Shown here one piece after another: positions 24,999 to 33,519 of a DNA stretch of 64,000 bases. The notes beneath the pieces were generated by a model. It was not told the origin of the DNA, did not search any database, and saw only the letters and a list, made by a program, of their open reading frames with translations. Made by a program: the position numbers and the translations under genes. Source of the DNA: Martinezella rhizogenes (GTDB taxonomy: Bacteria; Pseudomonadota; Alphaproteobacteria; Rhizobiales; Rhizobiaceae); assembly GCA_013322215.1 (NCBI GenBank), contig JAAMEZ010000036.1, positions 434,001-498,000 on the forward strand, read 5' to 3'. Position 1 is the first letter of the stretch; each line of letters begins with the position of its first letter.

Positions 24999-27056
24999 TC
25001 ACTCTCTCGTTTTCGCCACCATCGTCAGAACATCATATTGTGCGACGACGGCATCTAGCTGGTTGGTTACCTTGCAATCCCAGCGCACCTCGCCATGCTC
25101 GGCATTGATGCGGGGATTGATCTCCTTGCAGGTCAACTGCACCTTAAGCGTATCACCCGGATTGACCGGTGTCAGGAAACGCAGATTGTCGACACCGTAA
25201 TTTGCAAGAACAGGGCCTGGAGCCGGATCGACGAAGAGGCCGGCGGCGAAAGAGACGATGAGATAGCCGTGCGCCACGCGGCCCTCGAAGAACGGATTCG
25301 CTTTGGCGGCCTCCTCGTCCATATGGGCGTAGAACGTGTCTCCGGTGAAATTGGCGAAATGCTCGATATCGTCGAGCGTGACCGTGCGCGTGGCGGTGAC
25401 GAGCTGATCGCCGACCTTCAGCTCGGCAAGCGATTTGCGGAACGGATGCTCGCTGTCGCGGCGGGCATCCGCACCCTCCATCCAGCGACCCGTCACGGCA
25501 GAAAGCAGGCGCGGCGTACCCTGCACCGCAGTCCGCTGCATATAGTGCTTCACGCCGCGAATACCGCCGAGCTCCTCGCCGCCACCAGCGCGGCCGGGAC
25601 CGCCATGAACGAGGCCCGGCAAGGGTGAACCATGACCGGTAGAGCTCTTGGCGCTGACGCGGTTGCCGATCATCACACGGCCATGGAACGGTGCGAGACC
25701 CAGGACCACCTCCTCGGCGAAATGAGGGTCATTGGTGAAGACGGAGGCAACAAGGCTGCCCTTGCCGCGCCGAGCCAGATCGACGGCCTCTTCTGCCGTG
25801 TCATAGGGCATGACGGTGCTGACCGGACCAAAGGCCTCGACATCGTGAATGGCACGGGCAGAGCCCGGCTTGTCGCAATAAAGCAAAACCGGATTGAGGA
25901 AGGCGCCGGCGCTTGCATCGCCGGACATGACGCGCGGATTATCGGGATCGCCACCGACGATCTCGGCCTCTGTGGCAAGGTCCCGAATGCGCGCGCGCAC
26001 TTCTTCGCGCTGGTCGAGGCTCGCGAGCGGCCCCATACGAACCGTCTCATCGGCCGCATTACCAATTGCGGTCTTGCCGAGACGATCGTTCAAGGCCGCA
26101 ATGAGCGCTTCGCTATAGGAGCGGGGGGCAATGACGCGGCGGATGGCCGTGCATTTCTGCCCAGCCTTGACCGTCATCTCGCGCGCGACCTCCTTGACGA
26201 AGAGATCGAACTCCTCCGTGCCGGGGGCGGCATCGAGGCCGAGAACGGCCGCATTGAGGCTGTCGGCCTCCATGGTGAAGCGCACGGAATTCGCGATGAT
26301 TGCCCTATGTGTCTTCAGACGCTGGCCGGTTGCGGCAGATCCGGTAAAGGTCACCACATCCTGACCTTCGACATGGTCGAGCAGATCGCCGACCGAGCCG
26401 CAGACGAGCTGCAGCGCACCCTCCGGCAACAGGCCGGCTTCGATGATACGGCGGACCATGAGTTCGGTGAGATAAGCCGTCTGGCTCGCCGGCTTGACGA
26501 TGGCCGGAACACCGGCCAGCAGGGTCGGCGCGACCTTTTCCAGCATGCCCCAGCAGGGAAAGTTGAAAGCGTTGATGTGAACGGCAACGCCCTGCAGCGG
26601 GCTCAATATATGCTGCGCGGAAAAGCTTTGATCCTTGGAAAGCTGCTCCACATCGCCATCGAGCAGCACACGCGCATTCGGCAGTTCGCGACGGCCCTTC
26701 GAGGCATAGGAAAGCAGAGTTCCGATCCCGCCTTCAATATCGACCCAGCTGTCCGCGCGCGTGGCACCTGTTGCCGTCGAAAGCGCGTAGAACTCTTCCT
26801 TCCTGTCGAGCAGCGCCTGCCCGAGCGCCTTCAGCATCGCGGCGCGCTCGTGGAAGGACATGCGTCGCAGCGCCGGGCCGCCCTTGTCGCGGCCATAAGC
26901 CAAGGTCTGCTGGAAATCGATGCCGGAGGAATCGATTGATGCGACGGGCGCGCCGGTCGAAGCGTCGAGCAGCGGCACGCCTTCCTTGATACCGGCAGCC
27001 CAAGTACCTCCGACATAGCTTTCAAGCCGGCGCGGCCGGTTTGCCATGATGTTCAT
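24999..27056 (-). CDS. paaZ: PaaZ, oxepin-CoA hydrolase / semialdehyde dehydrogenase fusion
   Basis: A 685-residue bifunctional ring-opening enzyme. The N-terminal aldehyde dehydrogenase domain (about 1-525) has the catalytic pair E263 (FTMEADSLN) and C302 (AGQKCTAIRR), each seven residues after the E. coli PaaZ positions as I recall them. The C-terminal MaoC-like hydratase domain (about 545-685) has the hydratase motif FANFTGDTFYAHMDEE. It hydrolyses oxepin-CoA and oxidises the aldehyde to 3-oxo-5,6-dehydrosuberyl-CoA. GGAAGG is eight bases before the ATG at 27056. Confidence 0.95.
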   Translation of the reverse strand: MNIMANRPRRLESYVGGTWAAGIKEGVPLLDASTGAPVASIDSSGIDFQQTLAYGRDKGGPALRRMSFHERAAMLKALGQALLDRKEEFYALSTATGATRADSWVDIEGGIGTLLSYASKGRRELPNARVLLDGDVEQLSKDQSFSAQHILSPLQGVAVHINAFNFPCWGMLEKVAPTLLAGVPAIVKPASQTAYLTELMVRRIIEAGLLPEGALQLVCGSVGDLLDHVEGQDVVTFTGSAATGQRLKTHRAIIANSVRFTMEADSLNAAVLGLDAAPGTEEFDLFVKEVAREMTVKAGQKCTAIRRVIAPRSYSEALIAALNDRLGKTAIGNAADETVRMGPLASLDQREEVRARIRDLATEAEIVGGDPDNPRVMSGDASAGAFLNPVLLYCDKPGSARAIHDVEAFGPVSTVMPYDTAEEAVDLARRGKGSLVASVFTNDPHFAEEVVLGLAPFHGRVMIGNRVSAKSSTGHGSPLPGLVHGGPGRAGGGEELGGIRGVKHYMQRTAVQGTPRLLSAVTGRWMEGADARRDSEHPFRKSLAELKVGDQLVTATRTVTLDDIEHFANFTGDTFYAHMDEEAAKANPFFEGRVAHGYLIVSFAAGLFVDPAPGPVLANYGVDNLRFLTPVNPGDTLKVQLTCKEINPRINAEHGEVRWDCKVTNQLDAVVAQYDVLTMVAKTRE

Positions 27057-27128
27057 CCGAATTTCCTTCCTTCATCTTTTCCCAGCGATCTCGAACGGAA
27101 ACCTGCCGGAGACATTTCCTGGGATCGC

Positions 27129-27884
27129 TTAAGTCAATCCAAGCTCAGAGAGCTGCGCGTCGACATCAGCCTGCCATTCCGCAAGCAAGGTCTCGTTGGG
27201 CGTATGGCGCAGGCCGAAACGCGACAATGTTTCGAAGCGGGCCGAGCCTGCATGGCCGAAGCTCGCGGCGACGCGGGGATACCAATAAGCAACCGATGCC
27301 CGCGCCCTCGCCCGCCTCTCGTCATCGGCGACGATGCGGGCAAGGCCGGTCACGCCAAGCTCAGCATGCCGCTTCTCGCGCGGCAGGATGGCGCGGAAGG
27401 TTTCGGCGAGCGGCTGATAGGAGACGCGCGTGAACTCCTTCAGCTGTACGACGCTGGCGGCGCCCATCAGCACGTTCATGACGACCGCATCCACCCAACC
27501 TTCGAGCGGATAATGAAAAACGGAAAGCCGCATGTCGCCGCCCTGCCTGACGGCGCCGATATCGGCATCGCGGGAAAGCCGCGCCGCCCAGGGGTGATGC
27601 GCGGCATAGCGCCCGCCATCGACGCCGAAAGTCACCATGATCTTCAGAACTTGACCGGCATGGTCGGTCTTTTCCAGCACGATACGTGCCGCTGAAATAC
27701 GCTCCTGAATGCCGGGAGCATCGTTGATGATATCGGCAAAGCCGGCAGAACCAGCCAGTTCGCTATCGACGAAGCTCGCCATCAGCCGCAGCAATTCGCC
27801 GCGATAGCGGGGAGGTGTATTGTCGGGCGAGGAGAGCACGCCGCCCTCCTCCAGATATTGCTCGATCGGCATCGTCTCGGACAT
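27129..27884 (-). CDS. Extra PaaA/PaaC-family ferritin-like protein
   Basis: A 251-residue protein of the phenylacetic-acid catabolic family (PF05138), distinct from the paaA and paaC of this cluster. Helices align with PaaA: SELAGSAGFADI with E42, ARIVLEKTDHAGQVL with E71-K-T-D-H75, and LPREKRHAELG with E170-K-R-H173. The second ExxH of the diiron site is intact. The first is changed: where PaaA has E91-A-G-H94, this protein has K72-T-D-H75 with a glutamate one residue earlier. It may be a degenerate or differently metallated oxygenase-like subunit. The ATG at 27884 has GGGAGGAACG upstream. It sits between paaE and paaZ. Confidence 0.8.
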   Translation of the reverse strand: MSETMPIEQYLEEGGVLSSPDNTPPRYRGELLRLMASFVDSELAGSAGFADIINDAPGIQERISAARIVLEKTDHAGQVLKIMVTFGVDGGRYAAHHPWAARLSRDADIGAVRQGGDMRLSVFHYPLEGWVDAVVMNVLMGAASVVQLKEFTRVSYQPLAETFRAILPREKRHAELGVTGLARIVADDERRARARASVAYWYPRVAASFGHAGSARFETLSRFGLRHTPNETLLAEWQADVDAQLSELGLT

Positions 27885-27907
27885 CTCGTTCCTCCCTTCG
27901 ATGCGAC

Positions 27908-28984
27908 CTACTGGTCGTAGCTGACGACGATGCGGTCTGTAAGCGGGTGGCACTGGCAGGTCAGCACATAGCCCTGGCGCACCTCGTAATCCTCGAGCGC
28001 GTGGTTGACCTCCATCTCGACCTCGCCTTCCAGAAGCTTGGCGCGGCAGGTGGAGCAAACCCCGGCCTTGCAGGCGTAGGGCACGTCCATCGCATTCTGG
28101 AGAGCGGCATCGAGAAGGCACTGGCCATCCTTGGAAAATGTGAAGGTGCGTGTCGCACCATCGAGCGTAACGGTCGCCTCGCAGCTCGCGGCATGATCGG
28201 CATCGGCCACCATTTCCACCTTGCGGCGCGCGCGCCCGGGCTGCGAGGAAGCGAAGAGTTCGAACTTGATCTGGTCGTCGCGCATCCCATGCTCGCGCAA
28301 AGCCGCGGCGATCGCCAGCATCATCGGCTCGGGACCGCAGATGAAGGCTGTCGCGACCGAATTCAGATCAATCCAGCTCTTGAAGAGAGCCTTGCATTTT
28401 TCCGCGTCGATCCGCCCTGTAAAAAGATCGATGTCCTGCGCCTCGCTCTCCAGAACGTGGATCACTGAGAGGCGACCGAGATAGAGGTTCTTCAGGTCCT
28501 CCAGCTCCTCACGGAACATGATCGAGCTGATCTGCCTGTTGGCATAGACCAGCGTGAAGACCGAGCGCGGCTCTCGCGCCAGCACCGTCTTGATGATCGA
28601 GAGAACTGGCGTAATGCCGCTGCCGCCGGCAAAGCCGAGATAATGCCTTGCGACGTCAGGCTCGATCGCGGTGAAGAAGGCGCCCATCGGCGGCATGGCT
28701 TCCAAGGTGTCGCCGGCTTTCAGATTTTCATTGATCCAGGTCGAGAAACAGCCGCCATCGACGCGCTTGATGCCGACCTTCAGCACACCCTCATCCTTGC
28801 CGGCGCAGATCGAATAGGAGCGGCGCAATTCCTCGTCATCGAACTTGCGGCGGAAGGTGAGGTACTGGCCCTGCGTGAAATCGAAGACGGCCCGATCCTC
28901 CTCAGATGGCGCAAGCGTGACGACGACCGCATCGCGCGTCTCGCGGCGAACATCGGTGACTGTCAGGGGATGGAAACGTGCCAT
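27908..28984 (-). CDS. paaE: PaaE, reductase of the phenylacetyl-CoA epoxidase
   Basis: A 358-residue flavin and iron-sulfur reductase that passes electrons from NADPH to the PaaABC oxygenase. The FAD-binding motif RRSYSIC is at about residue 54, the nicotinamide region GFAGGSGITPVLSI at about 115, and the C-terminal plant-type 2Fe-2S centre is CKAGVCSTC with a later cysteine in YVLTCQC. The ATG at 28984 is chosen by family length; the open frame to 29158 overlaps paaD. It follows paaD by 25 bases. Confidence 0.94.
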   Translation of the reverse strand: MARFHPLTVTDVRRETRDAVVVTLAPSEEDRAVFDFTQGQYLTFRRKFDDEELRRSYSICAGKDEGVLKVGIKRVDGGCFSTWINENLKAGDTLEAMPPMGAFFTAIEPDVARHYLGFAGGSGITPVLSIIKTVLAREPRSVFTLVYANRQISSIMFREELEDLKNLYLGRLSVIHVLESEAQDIDLFTGRIDAEKCKALFKSWIDLNSVATAFICGPEPMMLAIAAALREHGMRDDQIKFELFASSQPGRARRKVEMVADADHAASCEATVTLDGATRTFTFSKDGQCLLDAALQNAMDVPYACKAGVCSTCRAKLLEGEVEMEVNHALEDYEVRQGYVLTCQCHPLTDRIVVSYDQ

Positions 28985-29009
28985 GGATGCGGGTCTCGTC
29001 CTGTTGGGG

Positions 29010-29534
29010 TCAAATGCACTTGAAATAATCGAAGGGTTCCAGACAGTCGGTGCAGCGATAGCTCGCCTTGCACGGCGTCGAACCGAACTGACTGATCTTT
29101 TCCGTATTGGCCGATCCGCAACGCGGACAGGCGATGGCAAGATTGGAACGGCCGGCAAGCCGGTCGATACGCTTCATCAAGATGCCGTCAGCAGCCGTGC
29201 CATCGATCGGTGGCGCGATGCCGTAGGCGCGCAGCTTTTCACGGCCCTCGGCACTGATCCAATCCGTCGTCCAGGCGGGCGACAACCGGCGCTCAAGGCG
29301 CACCCGATCGAGACCTTTTTCGGCCAACGCCCGCTCGATATCGAGGTTGATCACCGTCGTCGCGGGACAACCCGAATAGGTCGGCGTTACCGTGACAACA
29401 AGCGTATCCTCCTGCCAGCCGACATCGCGGATGATGCCGAGATCGGTCAGCGAAATCACGGGGATTTCCGGGTCCGGCACCTCGGACAGCCAGTGCCAGA
29501 CCTCATCGACCGAAGGATGAAGTGCGGTCGCCAT
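29010..29534 (-). CDS. paaD: PaaD, maturation factor of the epoxidase
   Basis: A 174-residue protein with an N-terminal MIP18/DUF59 domain (VPDPEIPVISLTDLGIIRDV, TPTYSGCPATTVI) and a C-terminal four-cysteine region (CPRCG, then STPCKASYRCTDC) suited to metal or Fe-S binding. PaaD is required for phenylacetyl-CoA epoxidase activity, probably in maturing the iron centres. GGAGGCTGAC precedes the ATG, and paaC ends nine bases upstream. Confidence 0.94.
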   Translation of the reverse strand: MATALHPSVDEVWHWLSEVPDPEIPVISLTDLGIIRDVGWQEDTLVVTVTPTYSGCPATTVINLDIERALAEKGLDRVRLERRLSPAWTTDWISAEGREKLRAYGIAPPIDGTAADGILMKRIDRLAGRSNLAIACPRCGSANTEKISQFGSTPCKASYRCTDCLEPFDYFKCI

Positions 29535-29543
29535 GTCAGCCTC

Positions 29544-30326
29544 CTACCAGGTCGCGCCCGGATAGGCGCGCTGCAGGAATTGCAGTTCGGCAAGGATGTA
29601 GCCGAGATGCTCGGTGTGAACGCCGCGCCGGCCACCCTTGTGCATGAAGCCATCCGCGGGTCGCTTGAGCGTCGCTTCCACGAGCGCATCGGAAACGAGC
29701 TCGTCCCAACCGGGTTTGAGGCTCTGTGGCTCCGGGATCACGCCGGTCTTTACGAGCGCCGCATCGGTCGCATCGCCGACGAACATTTCGCCGGTGAAGG
29801 GCCAGAGATCATCCAAAGCCTCCTGCATGCGACAATGACTTTCAGCCGTGCCGTCGCCGAGGCGAATGATCAGGTCGCGGCTGCGATCGAGATGATAGGA
29901 GACCTCCTTGAAAGTCTTTTCAGCGATCTCGGCGATGCGCCGATCGGTCGAAGCTTTCAACGCTTCCAGCAAGAGATAATGCCAGACATCAAAGAGGAAT
30001 TGCCGCATCAGCGTCTTGCCGAAATCGCCGTTCGGGCGTTCCACGAGCAGGATGTTGCGGAACTCGTAACCGTCGCGCAGATAAGCGAGATTATCGGCCG
30101 AGCGGCCCTTTCCTTCCACCTCGCCCGCCAGACCGAGCCAGAGCTGCGTCTGGCCGATAAGGTCGAGCGCCGTGTTGGCAAGCGCGATGTCCTCCTCCAG
30201 CGCCGGCCCGCGGCCGCACCATTCGGAAACGCGATGGCCGAGGATCAACGCGTTGTCACCAATGCGCAGGAGGAATTCGACGAAAGCGGCTTGATCGACC
30301 GCCGGCTCAAGGGTAGCTGCCGCCAT
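29544..30326 (-). CDS. paaC: PaaC, structural subunit of the epoxidase
   Basis: A 260-residue ferritin-like subunit that pairs with PaaA in the phenylacetyl-CoA epoxidase and positions it without a functional diiron site. Typical phrases are LRIGDNALILGHRVSEWCG, DLIGQTQLWLGLAG and RPNGDFGKTLMRQFLFDVWHY. The ATG at 30326 shares one base with the paaB stop (TGATG); a GTG three bases upstream is the alternative. Confidence 0.95.
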   Translation of the reverse strand: MAAATLEPAVDQAAFVEFLLRIGDNALILGHRVSEWCGRGPALEEDIALANTALDLIGQTQLWLGLAGEVEGKGRSADNLAYLRDGYEFRNILLVERPNGDFGKTLMRQFLFDVWHYLLLEALKASTDRRIAEIAEKTFKEVSYHLDRSRDLIIRLGDGTAESHCRMQEALDDLWPFTGEMFVGDATDAALVKTGVIPEPQSLKPGWDELVSDALVEATLKRPADGFMHKGGRRGVHTEHLGYILAELQFLQRAYPGATW

Positions 30327-30610
30327 CACATGTGCCCCACTTCATCCGGAATGTCGAAAAAGGTCGGGTGACGATAGACCTTTGAATTGGATGGATCGAA
30401 GAGCGGGCCTTTTTCCGAGGGGGCGCTGGCGGTGATCTCGGAAGACCGCACCACCCAGATGCTGACACCCTCATTGCGGCGGGTATACACATCGCGCGCA
30501 TTGTTGATGGCCATCTCGGCATCTGGCGCGTGCAGGCTGCCGACATGGCGATGGTTGAGGCCATGCTGACCACGGATGAAGACTTCCCAAAGCGGCCATT
30601 CGCTGGACAT
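30326..30610 (-). CDS. paaB: PaaB, small subunit of the epoxidase complex
   Basis: A 94-residue protein, the normal PaaB size, that bridges PaaAC heterodimers. The sequence has WPLWEVFIRGQHGLNHRHVG, then NARDVYTRRNEGVSIWVV and the C-terminal SKVYRHPTFF typical of PaaB. The ATG at 30610 has GGGAGTGAG upstream. It follows paaA by 30 bases. Confidence 0.95.
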   Translation of the reverse strand: MSSEWPLWEVFIRGQHGLNHRHVGSLHAPDAEMAINNARDVYTRRNEGVSIWVVRSSEITASAPSEKGPLFDPSNSKVYRHPTFFDIPDEVGHM

Positions 30611-30640
30611 GTTTCTCACTCCCTGACTATTCGGGCCGTC

Positions 30641-31645
30641 TTATTCAGCGGCAATCTTTGCGGCGGCGCGGCGCTCGGCCGCTTTCTCGGCATGGGCGGT
30701 CAGGCCGTCGCGGAACCAGGCGCCATCGTCCCATGCCTGCTTGCGGGCATTGAGCCGCTCCGCATTGCAGGGGCCGTTGCCAGCGATCACGTTGAAGAAT
30801 TCTTCCCAGTCCGGCTCGCCGAAATCGTAGCCACCCTTTTCCTCGTTCCACTTCAGATTGGGATCGGGAACGGTCAGGCCGAGATATTCGGCCTGTGGCA
30901 CGGTCTGGTCGACGAATTTCTGCCGCAACTCGTCGTTGGAATTCTGCTTGATCTTCCAGGCCATCGATTGGGCCGAATGCACGGAGGCGTCGTCCGAAGG
31001 GCCGAACATCATCAGCGACGGCCACCACCAGCGGTTCAGCGCATCCTGCACCATGGCCTTCTGCGCCGGTATGCCCTTCACCATCTTCATCAGCACATCG
31101 AAACCCTGGCGCTGATGGAAGCTCTCTTCCTTGCAAATGCGGACCATGGCCCGCGAATAGGGGCCGTAAGAACAGCGCTGCAGCGGAACTTGGTTCATGA
31201 TGGCGGCGCCATCGACCAGCCAGCCGATCGCGCCGATATCGGCCCAGGTCAGCGTCGGATAGTTGAAGATCGAGGAATATTTGGCCTTGCCGGAATGGAG
31301 CTGCTCATACATCTCGTCGCGACTGATGCCGAGCGTCTCGGCGGCGCAATAGAGGTAGAGGCCGTGGCCGGCTTCGTCCTGCACTTTGGCAAGCAGGATC
31401 GCCTTGCGTTCCAGCGTCGGGGCGCGGCTGATCCAGTTGCCCTCCGGGAGCTGACCGACGATTTCGGAATGGGCATGCTGGCTGATCTGGCGGATCAATG
31501 TCCTGCGATAGCCTTCCGGCATCCATTCCTTCGGCTCGATCTTCTGGCCGGCGTCGACGCGCTCCTGAAAGGCGCGTTCCTGCGGCTCCATCTCGTCAAG
31601 GGAACGGATGCGGGTGCCGTCGGTTTTCACCATCTGCGCATACAT
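30641..31645 (-). CDS. paaA: PaaA, catalytic subunit of phenylacetyl-CoA epoxidase
   Basis: A 334-residue diiron oxygenase that epoxidises the aromatic ring of phenylacetyl-CoA. Iron ligands are visible as E61, E91-A-G-H94 (KVQDEAGHG) and E174-S-F-H177 (CKEESFHQ). It is the first gene of the minus-strand operon A-B-C-D-E. GGAGGAAAG lies upstream of the ATG at 31645, and a TetR-type operator lies 167 bases upstream. Confidence 0.97.
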   Translation of the reverse strand: MYAQMVKTDGTRIRSLDEMEPQERAFQERVDAGQKIEPKEWMPEGYRRTLIRQISQHAHSEIVGQLPEGNWISRAPTLERKAILLAKVQDEAGHGLYLYCAAETLGISRDEMYEQLHSGKAKYSSIFNYPTLTWADIGAIGWLVDGAAIMNQVPLQRCSYGPYSRAMVRICKEESFHQRQGFDVLMKMVKGIPAQKAMVQDALNRWWWPSLMMFGPSDDASVHSAQSMAWKIKQNSNDELRQKFVDQTVPQAEYLGLTVPDPNLKWNEEKGGYDFGEPDWEEFFNVIAGNGPCNAERLNARKQAWDDGAWFRDGLTAHAEKAAERRAAAKIAAE

Positions 31646-31944
31646 TGATCTTTCCTCCGTCTACGCGCGTCCGACGCGCCCGAGAATGATCGCAAGCCTG
31701 CGGTCGCCTCGAAGCGTATCGGCAAGGCCGTCGCTTCACGGCATCATCAGTATAGGCCTGTTTCTCGTTCTCCTCCACGAAACAGCGATCCGACGGCAAA
31801 CGCATTAACCGACCGACCGGTCACTGTATTAGCATGCGATATGTCACAACACAAACGAATTTTTTGAATTTTCTGTGACACTTAAGAATGTGCAGAAGCG
31901 CTACACGGCAAACATCTTGCTAAATCATTGAGCGGATTGAGTTT
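31646..31944. other. Intergenic region between paaX and paaA
   Basis: About 300 bases without a gene. It carries the 14-base paa operator (31812-31825) and, further from paaA, an AT-rich tract (31850-31930) downstream of the paaX stop. No T-run terminator was recognised. Confidence 0.5.
31812..31825. promoter_or_regulatory. paa operator, site 2 (ACCGACCGGTCACT)
   Basis: This site upstream of paaA matches the reverse complement of site 1 (20510-20523) at 13 of 14 bases. It is flanked by a further ACCG repeat (31808-31811). Two copies at the two paa promoters, and none noticed elsewhere in the window, indicate a shared regulator. Confidence 0.6.
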
Positions 31945-32853
31945 TCAGCGGGACCTGAGGCGGTCGAGCCGATTTTGGCTCGCCGGCGTCGTCTCCTGAA
32001 GCGTGCCAGCCTCGTTGACGAAACGGCGCCCGACATAGCCGTCGGCCTTCTTCGACAACAGCAGATAGAGATCGGCAAACAGCCGCCGTGCTTCTTCGCC
32101 TGGCCAATTATCCGGCAAGGCGGATTTGGGCAGATGCGGCTCGCGCAGCATGATCAGGCGATATTGGTGAACAAGCAACAGCCGCGCGATCAGGCAATCG
32201 AACGGCGACAGAGCCGCGCAATCTCCGACACGCCGCGAAAACGAGCCGAACTGGGCAGTGAATTCGCCATAGGCCTCCGCGAAACGCGGCAAGTTCCAGG
32301 CCTCTTCGGCAAACTCCCGCAAGGCACCATTCTCAGTCGCCAACTGCGCATCGAAGACGACGACACGTCCCGGCAATGGCGGCGCGGGATGCGTGCCTAC
32401 CGCCAGGCGTGGGTTCAGCCTAGCAAAACCCTCTCGCTCGAGGCCCTGCATGATCTCTTCCGGCGCAGGTCCGTTGATCAGGACGAATTGCCAACGGACC
32501 GCGGGTTGCGGCCCGTAGAACAGGCTGGCGGCCTCGACGAATTCGGCTTGAGCCGTGTCCGTCAACCGATAGAAGCTGCGGCGCCCTTCCCGCTCGCCCG
32601 CAAGCTGGCCTGCTGCGACCAGTCGCGACACTGCGGTCCGCACCAGCGTCTCGGTGATCCCAACGCTCTTGCATGTCTCGATGAGGTTGCCGATCCAGAC
32701 GACGCCGCCTCGCGGCTCGATGACATCGCCATAGATCGTCACGATGAAGCTCGCCGCCTTGATCGGTAAATCGACAAGGAGCGCCGTGACCGCCTCGTTT
32801 AAATCATCTCCGAGTTTGACGTTATCAGCCGACAATCCAACTCTGCTCCGCAT
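31945..32853 (-). CDS. paaX: PaaX-family transcriptional regulator
   Basis: A 302-residue PaaX repressor, which in E. coli responds to phenylacetyl-CoA. The N-terminal winged helix (about residues 30-95) contains IVTIYGDVIEPRGGVVWIGNLIE and TETLVRTAVSRLVAAGQL; the central and C-terminal domains include LDEE-like FEREGFARLNPRLAVGTHP and a final LYLLLSKKADGYVGRRFV. The start is uncertain: the ATG at 32853 has no strong ribosome site, and a TTG lies two codons upstream. It is transcribed toward paaA. Confidence 0.88.
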   Translation of the reverse strand: MRSRVGLSADNVKLGDDLNEAVTALLVDLPIKAASFIVTIYGDVIEPRGGVVWIGNLIETCKSVGITETLVRTAVSRLVAAGQLAGEREGRRSFYRLTDTAQAEFVEAASLFYGPQPAVRWQFVLINGPAPEEIMQGLEREGFARLNPRLAVGTHPAPPLPGRVVVFDAQLATENGALREFAEEAWNLPRFAEAYGEFTAQFGSFSRRVGDCAALSPFDCLIARLLLVHQYRLIMLREPHLPKSALPDNWPGEEARRLFADLYLLLSKKADGYVGRRFVNEAGTLQETTPASQNRLDRLRSR

Positions 32854-32920
32854 CCGCAATCGTTAGGGTTTCTTACCGTGAGATGCTTGCACCGTTCAAG
32901 GCAAGCACAGCCAGAGGCTT

Positions 32921-33400
32921 TTACCGCGTGGCATTCGTCGGCAACGCCGTCGTGTATTTCACGCATTTCAGCGAGAAGTGCGACGACGAACTCAGCACGG
33001 CTTCATGGGTCAGGATACCGCGCATCAGAAGCCCTTCATATTCCCTGACATCGGCGACGACAGCGCGGATGAGATAATCCCATTCCCCGGACATAGAGTA
33101 GCATTCCAGCACCTCGCGATAACTAGCGATGAACTGTTCGAAATCGCGGCGCGTTGCGGGATCGTGGGTCTTCATCTTGACCTGGCAGAAGACATTGAGG
33201 CCCTTGCCGATCTTGTCGGCATCGACGAGGCGGACAGTCCTGCCCAGCACCCCGGCGCTTTCCAGCGCCTTGATCCTTCGCCAGCAGGACGCGGGCGACG
33301 CGCCGACCTTTTCGGCAAGCACCGCCTGGCTGATATCGCCCTCTTCCTGCAGCACCCGCAGGATCGCTCGGTCGACGTGATCAAGATCGAAATCTTCCAT
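32921..33400 (-). CDS. Lrp/AsnC-family regulator
   Basis: A 159-residue Lrp/AsnC regulator with an N-terminal helix-turn-helix (about 5-50: LDHVDRAILRVLQEEGDIS and GASPASCWRRIKALESAG) and a C-terminal RAM effector domain with ECYSMSGEWDYLIRAV. Divergent from the dehydrogenase genes across 119 bases, it resembles BkdR-type regulators that sense amino acids and activate 2-oxoacid dehydrogenase operons. Confidence 0.9.
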   Translation of the reverse strand: MEDFDLDHVDRAILRVLQEEGDISQAVLAEKVGASPASCWRRIKALESAGVLGRTVRLVDADKIGKGLNVFCQVKMKTHDPATRRDFEQFIASYREVLECYSMSGEWDYLIRAVVADVREYEGLLMRGILTHEAVLSSSSHFSLKCVKYTTALPTNATR

Positions 33401-33519
33401 TCAAAAATCCGTAGTTTATGAAACGACTATTTCAAATACTATCGCGAAACCTGGAAAATTGAAAGGAATAGCGCGGGTGTTCTGAATTAGAATCGTAAGG
33501 CCATATGGAGGAGAATCAG

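Noticed and set aside
27129..28121. 330-residue version of the PaaA/C-like protein
   Set aside because: The extra N-terminus lies inside paaE and reads as low-complexity arginine-rich shadow; the ATG at 27884 has a strong ribosome site.
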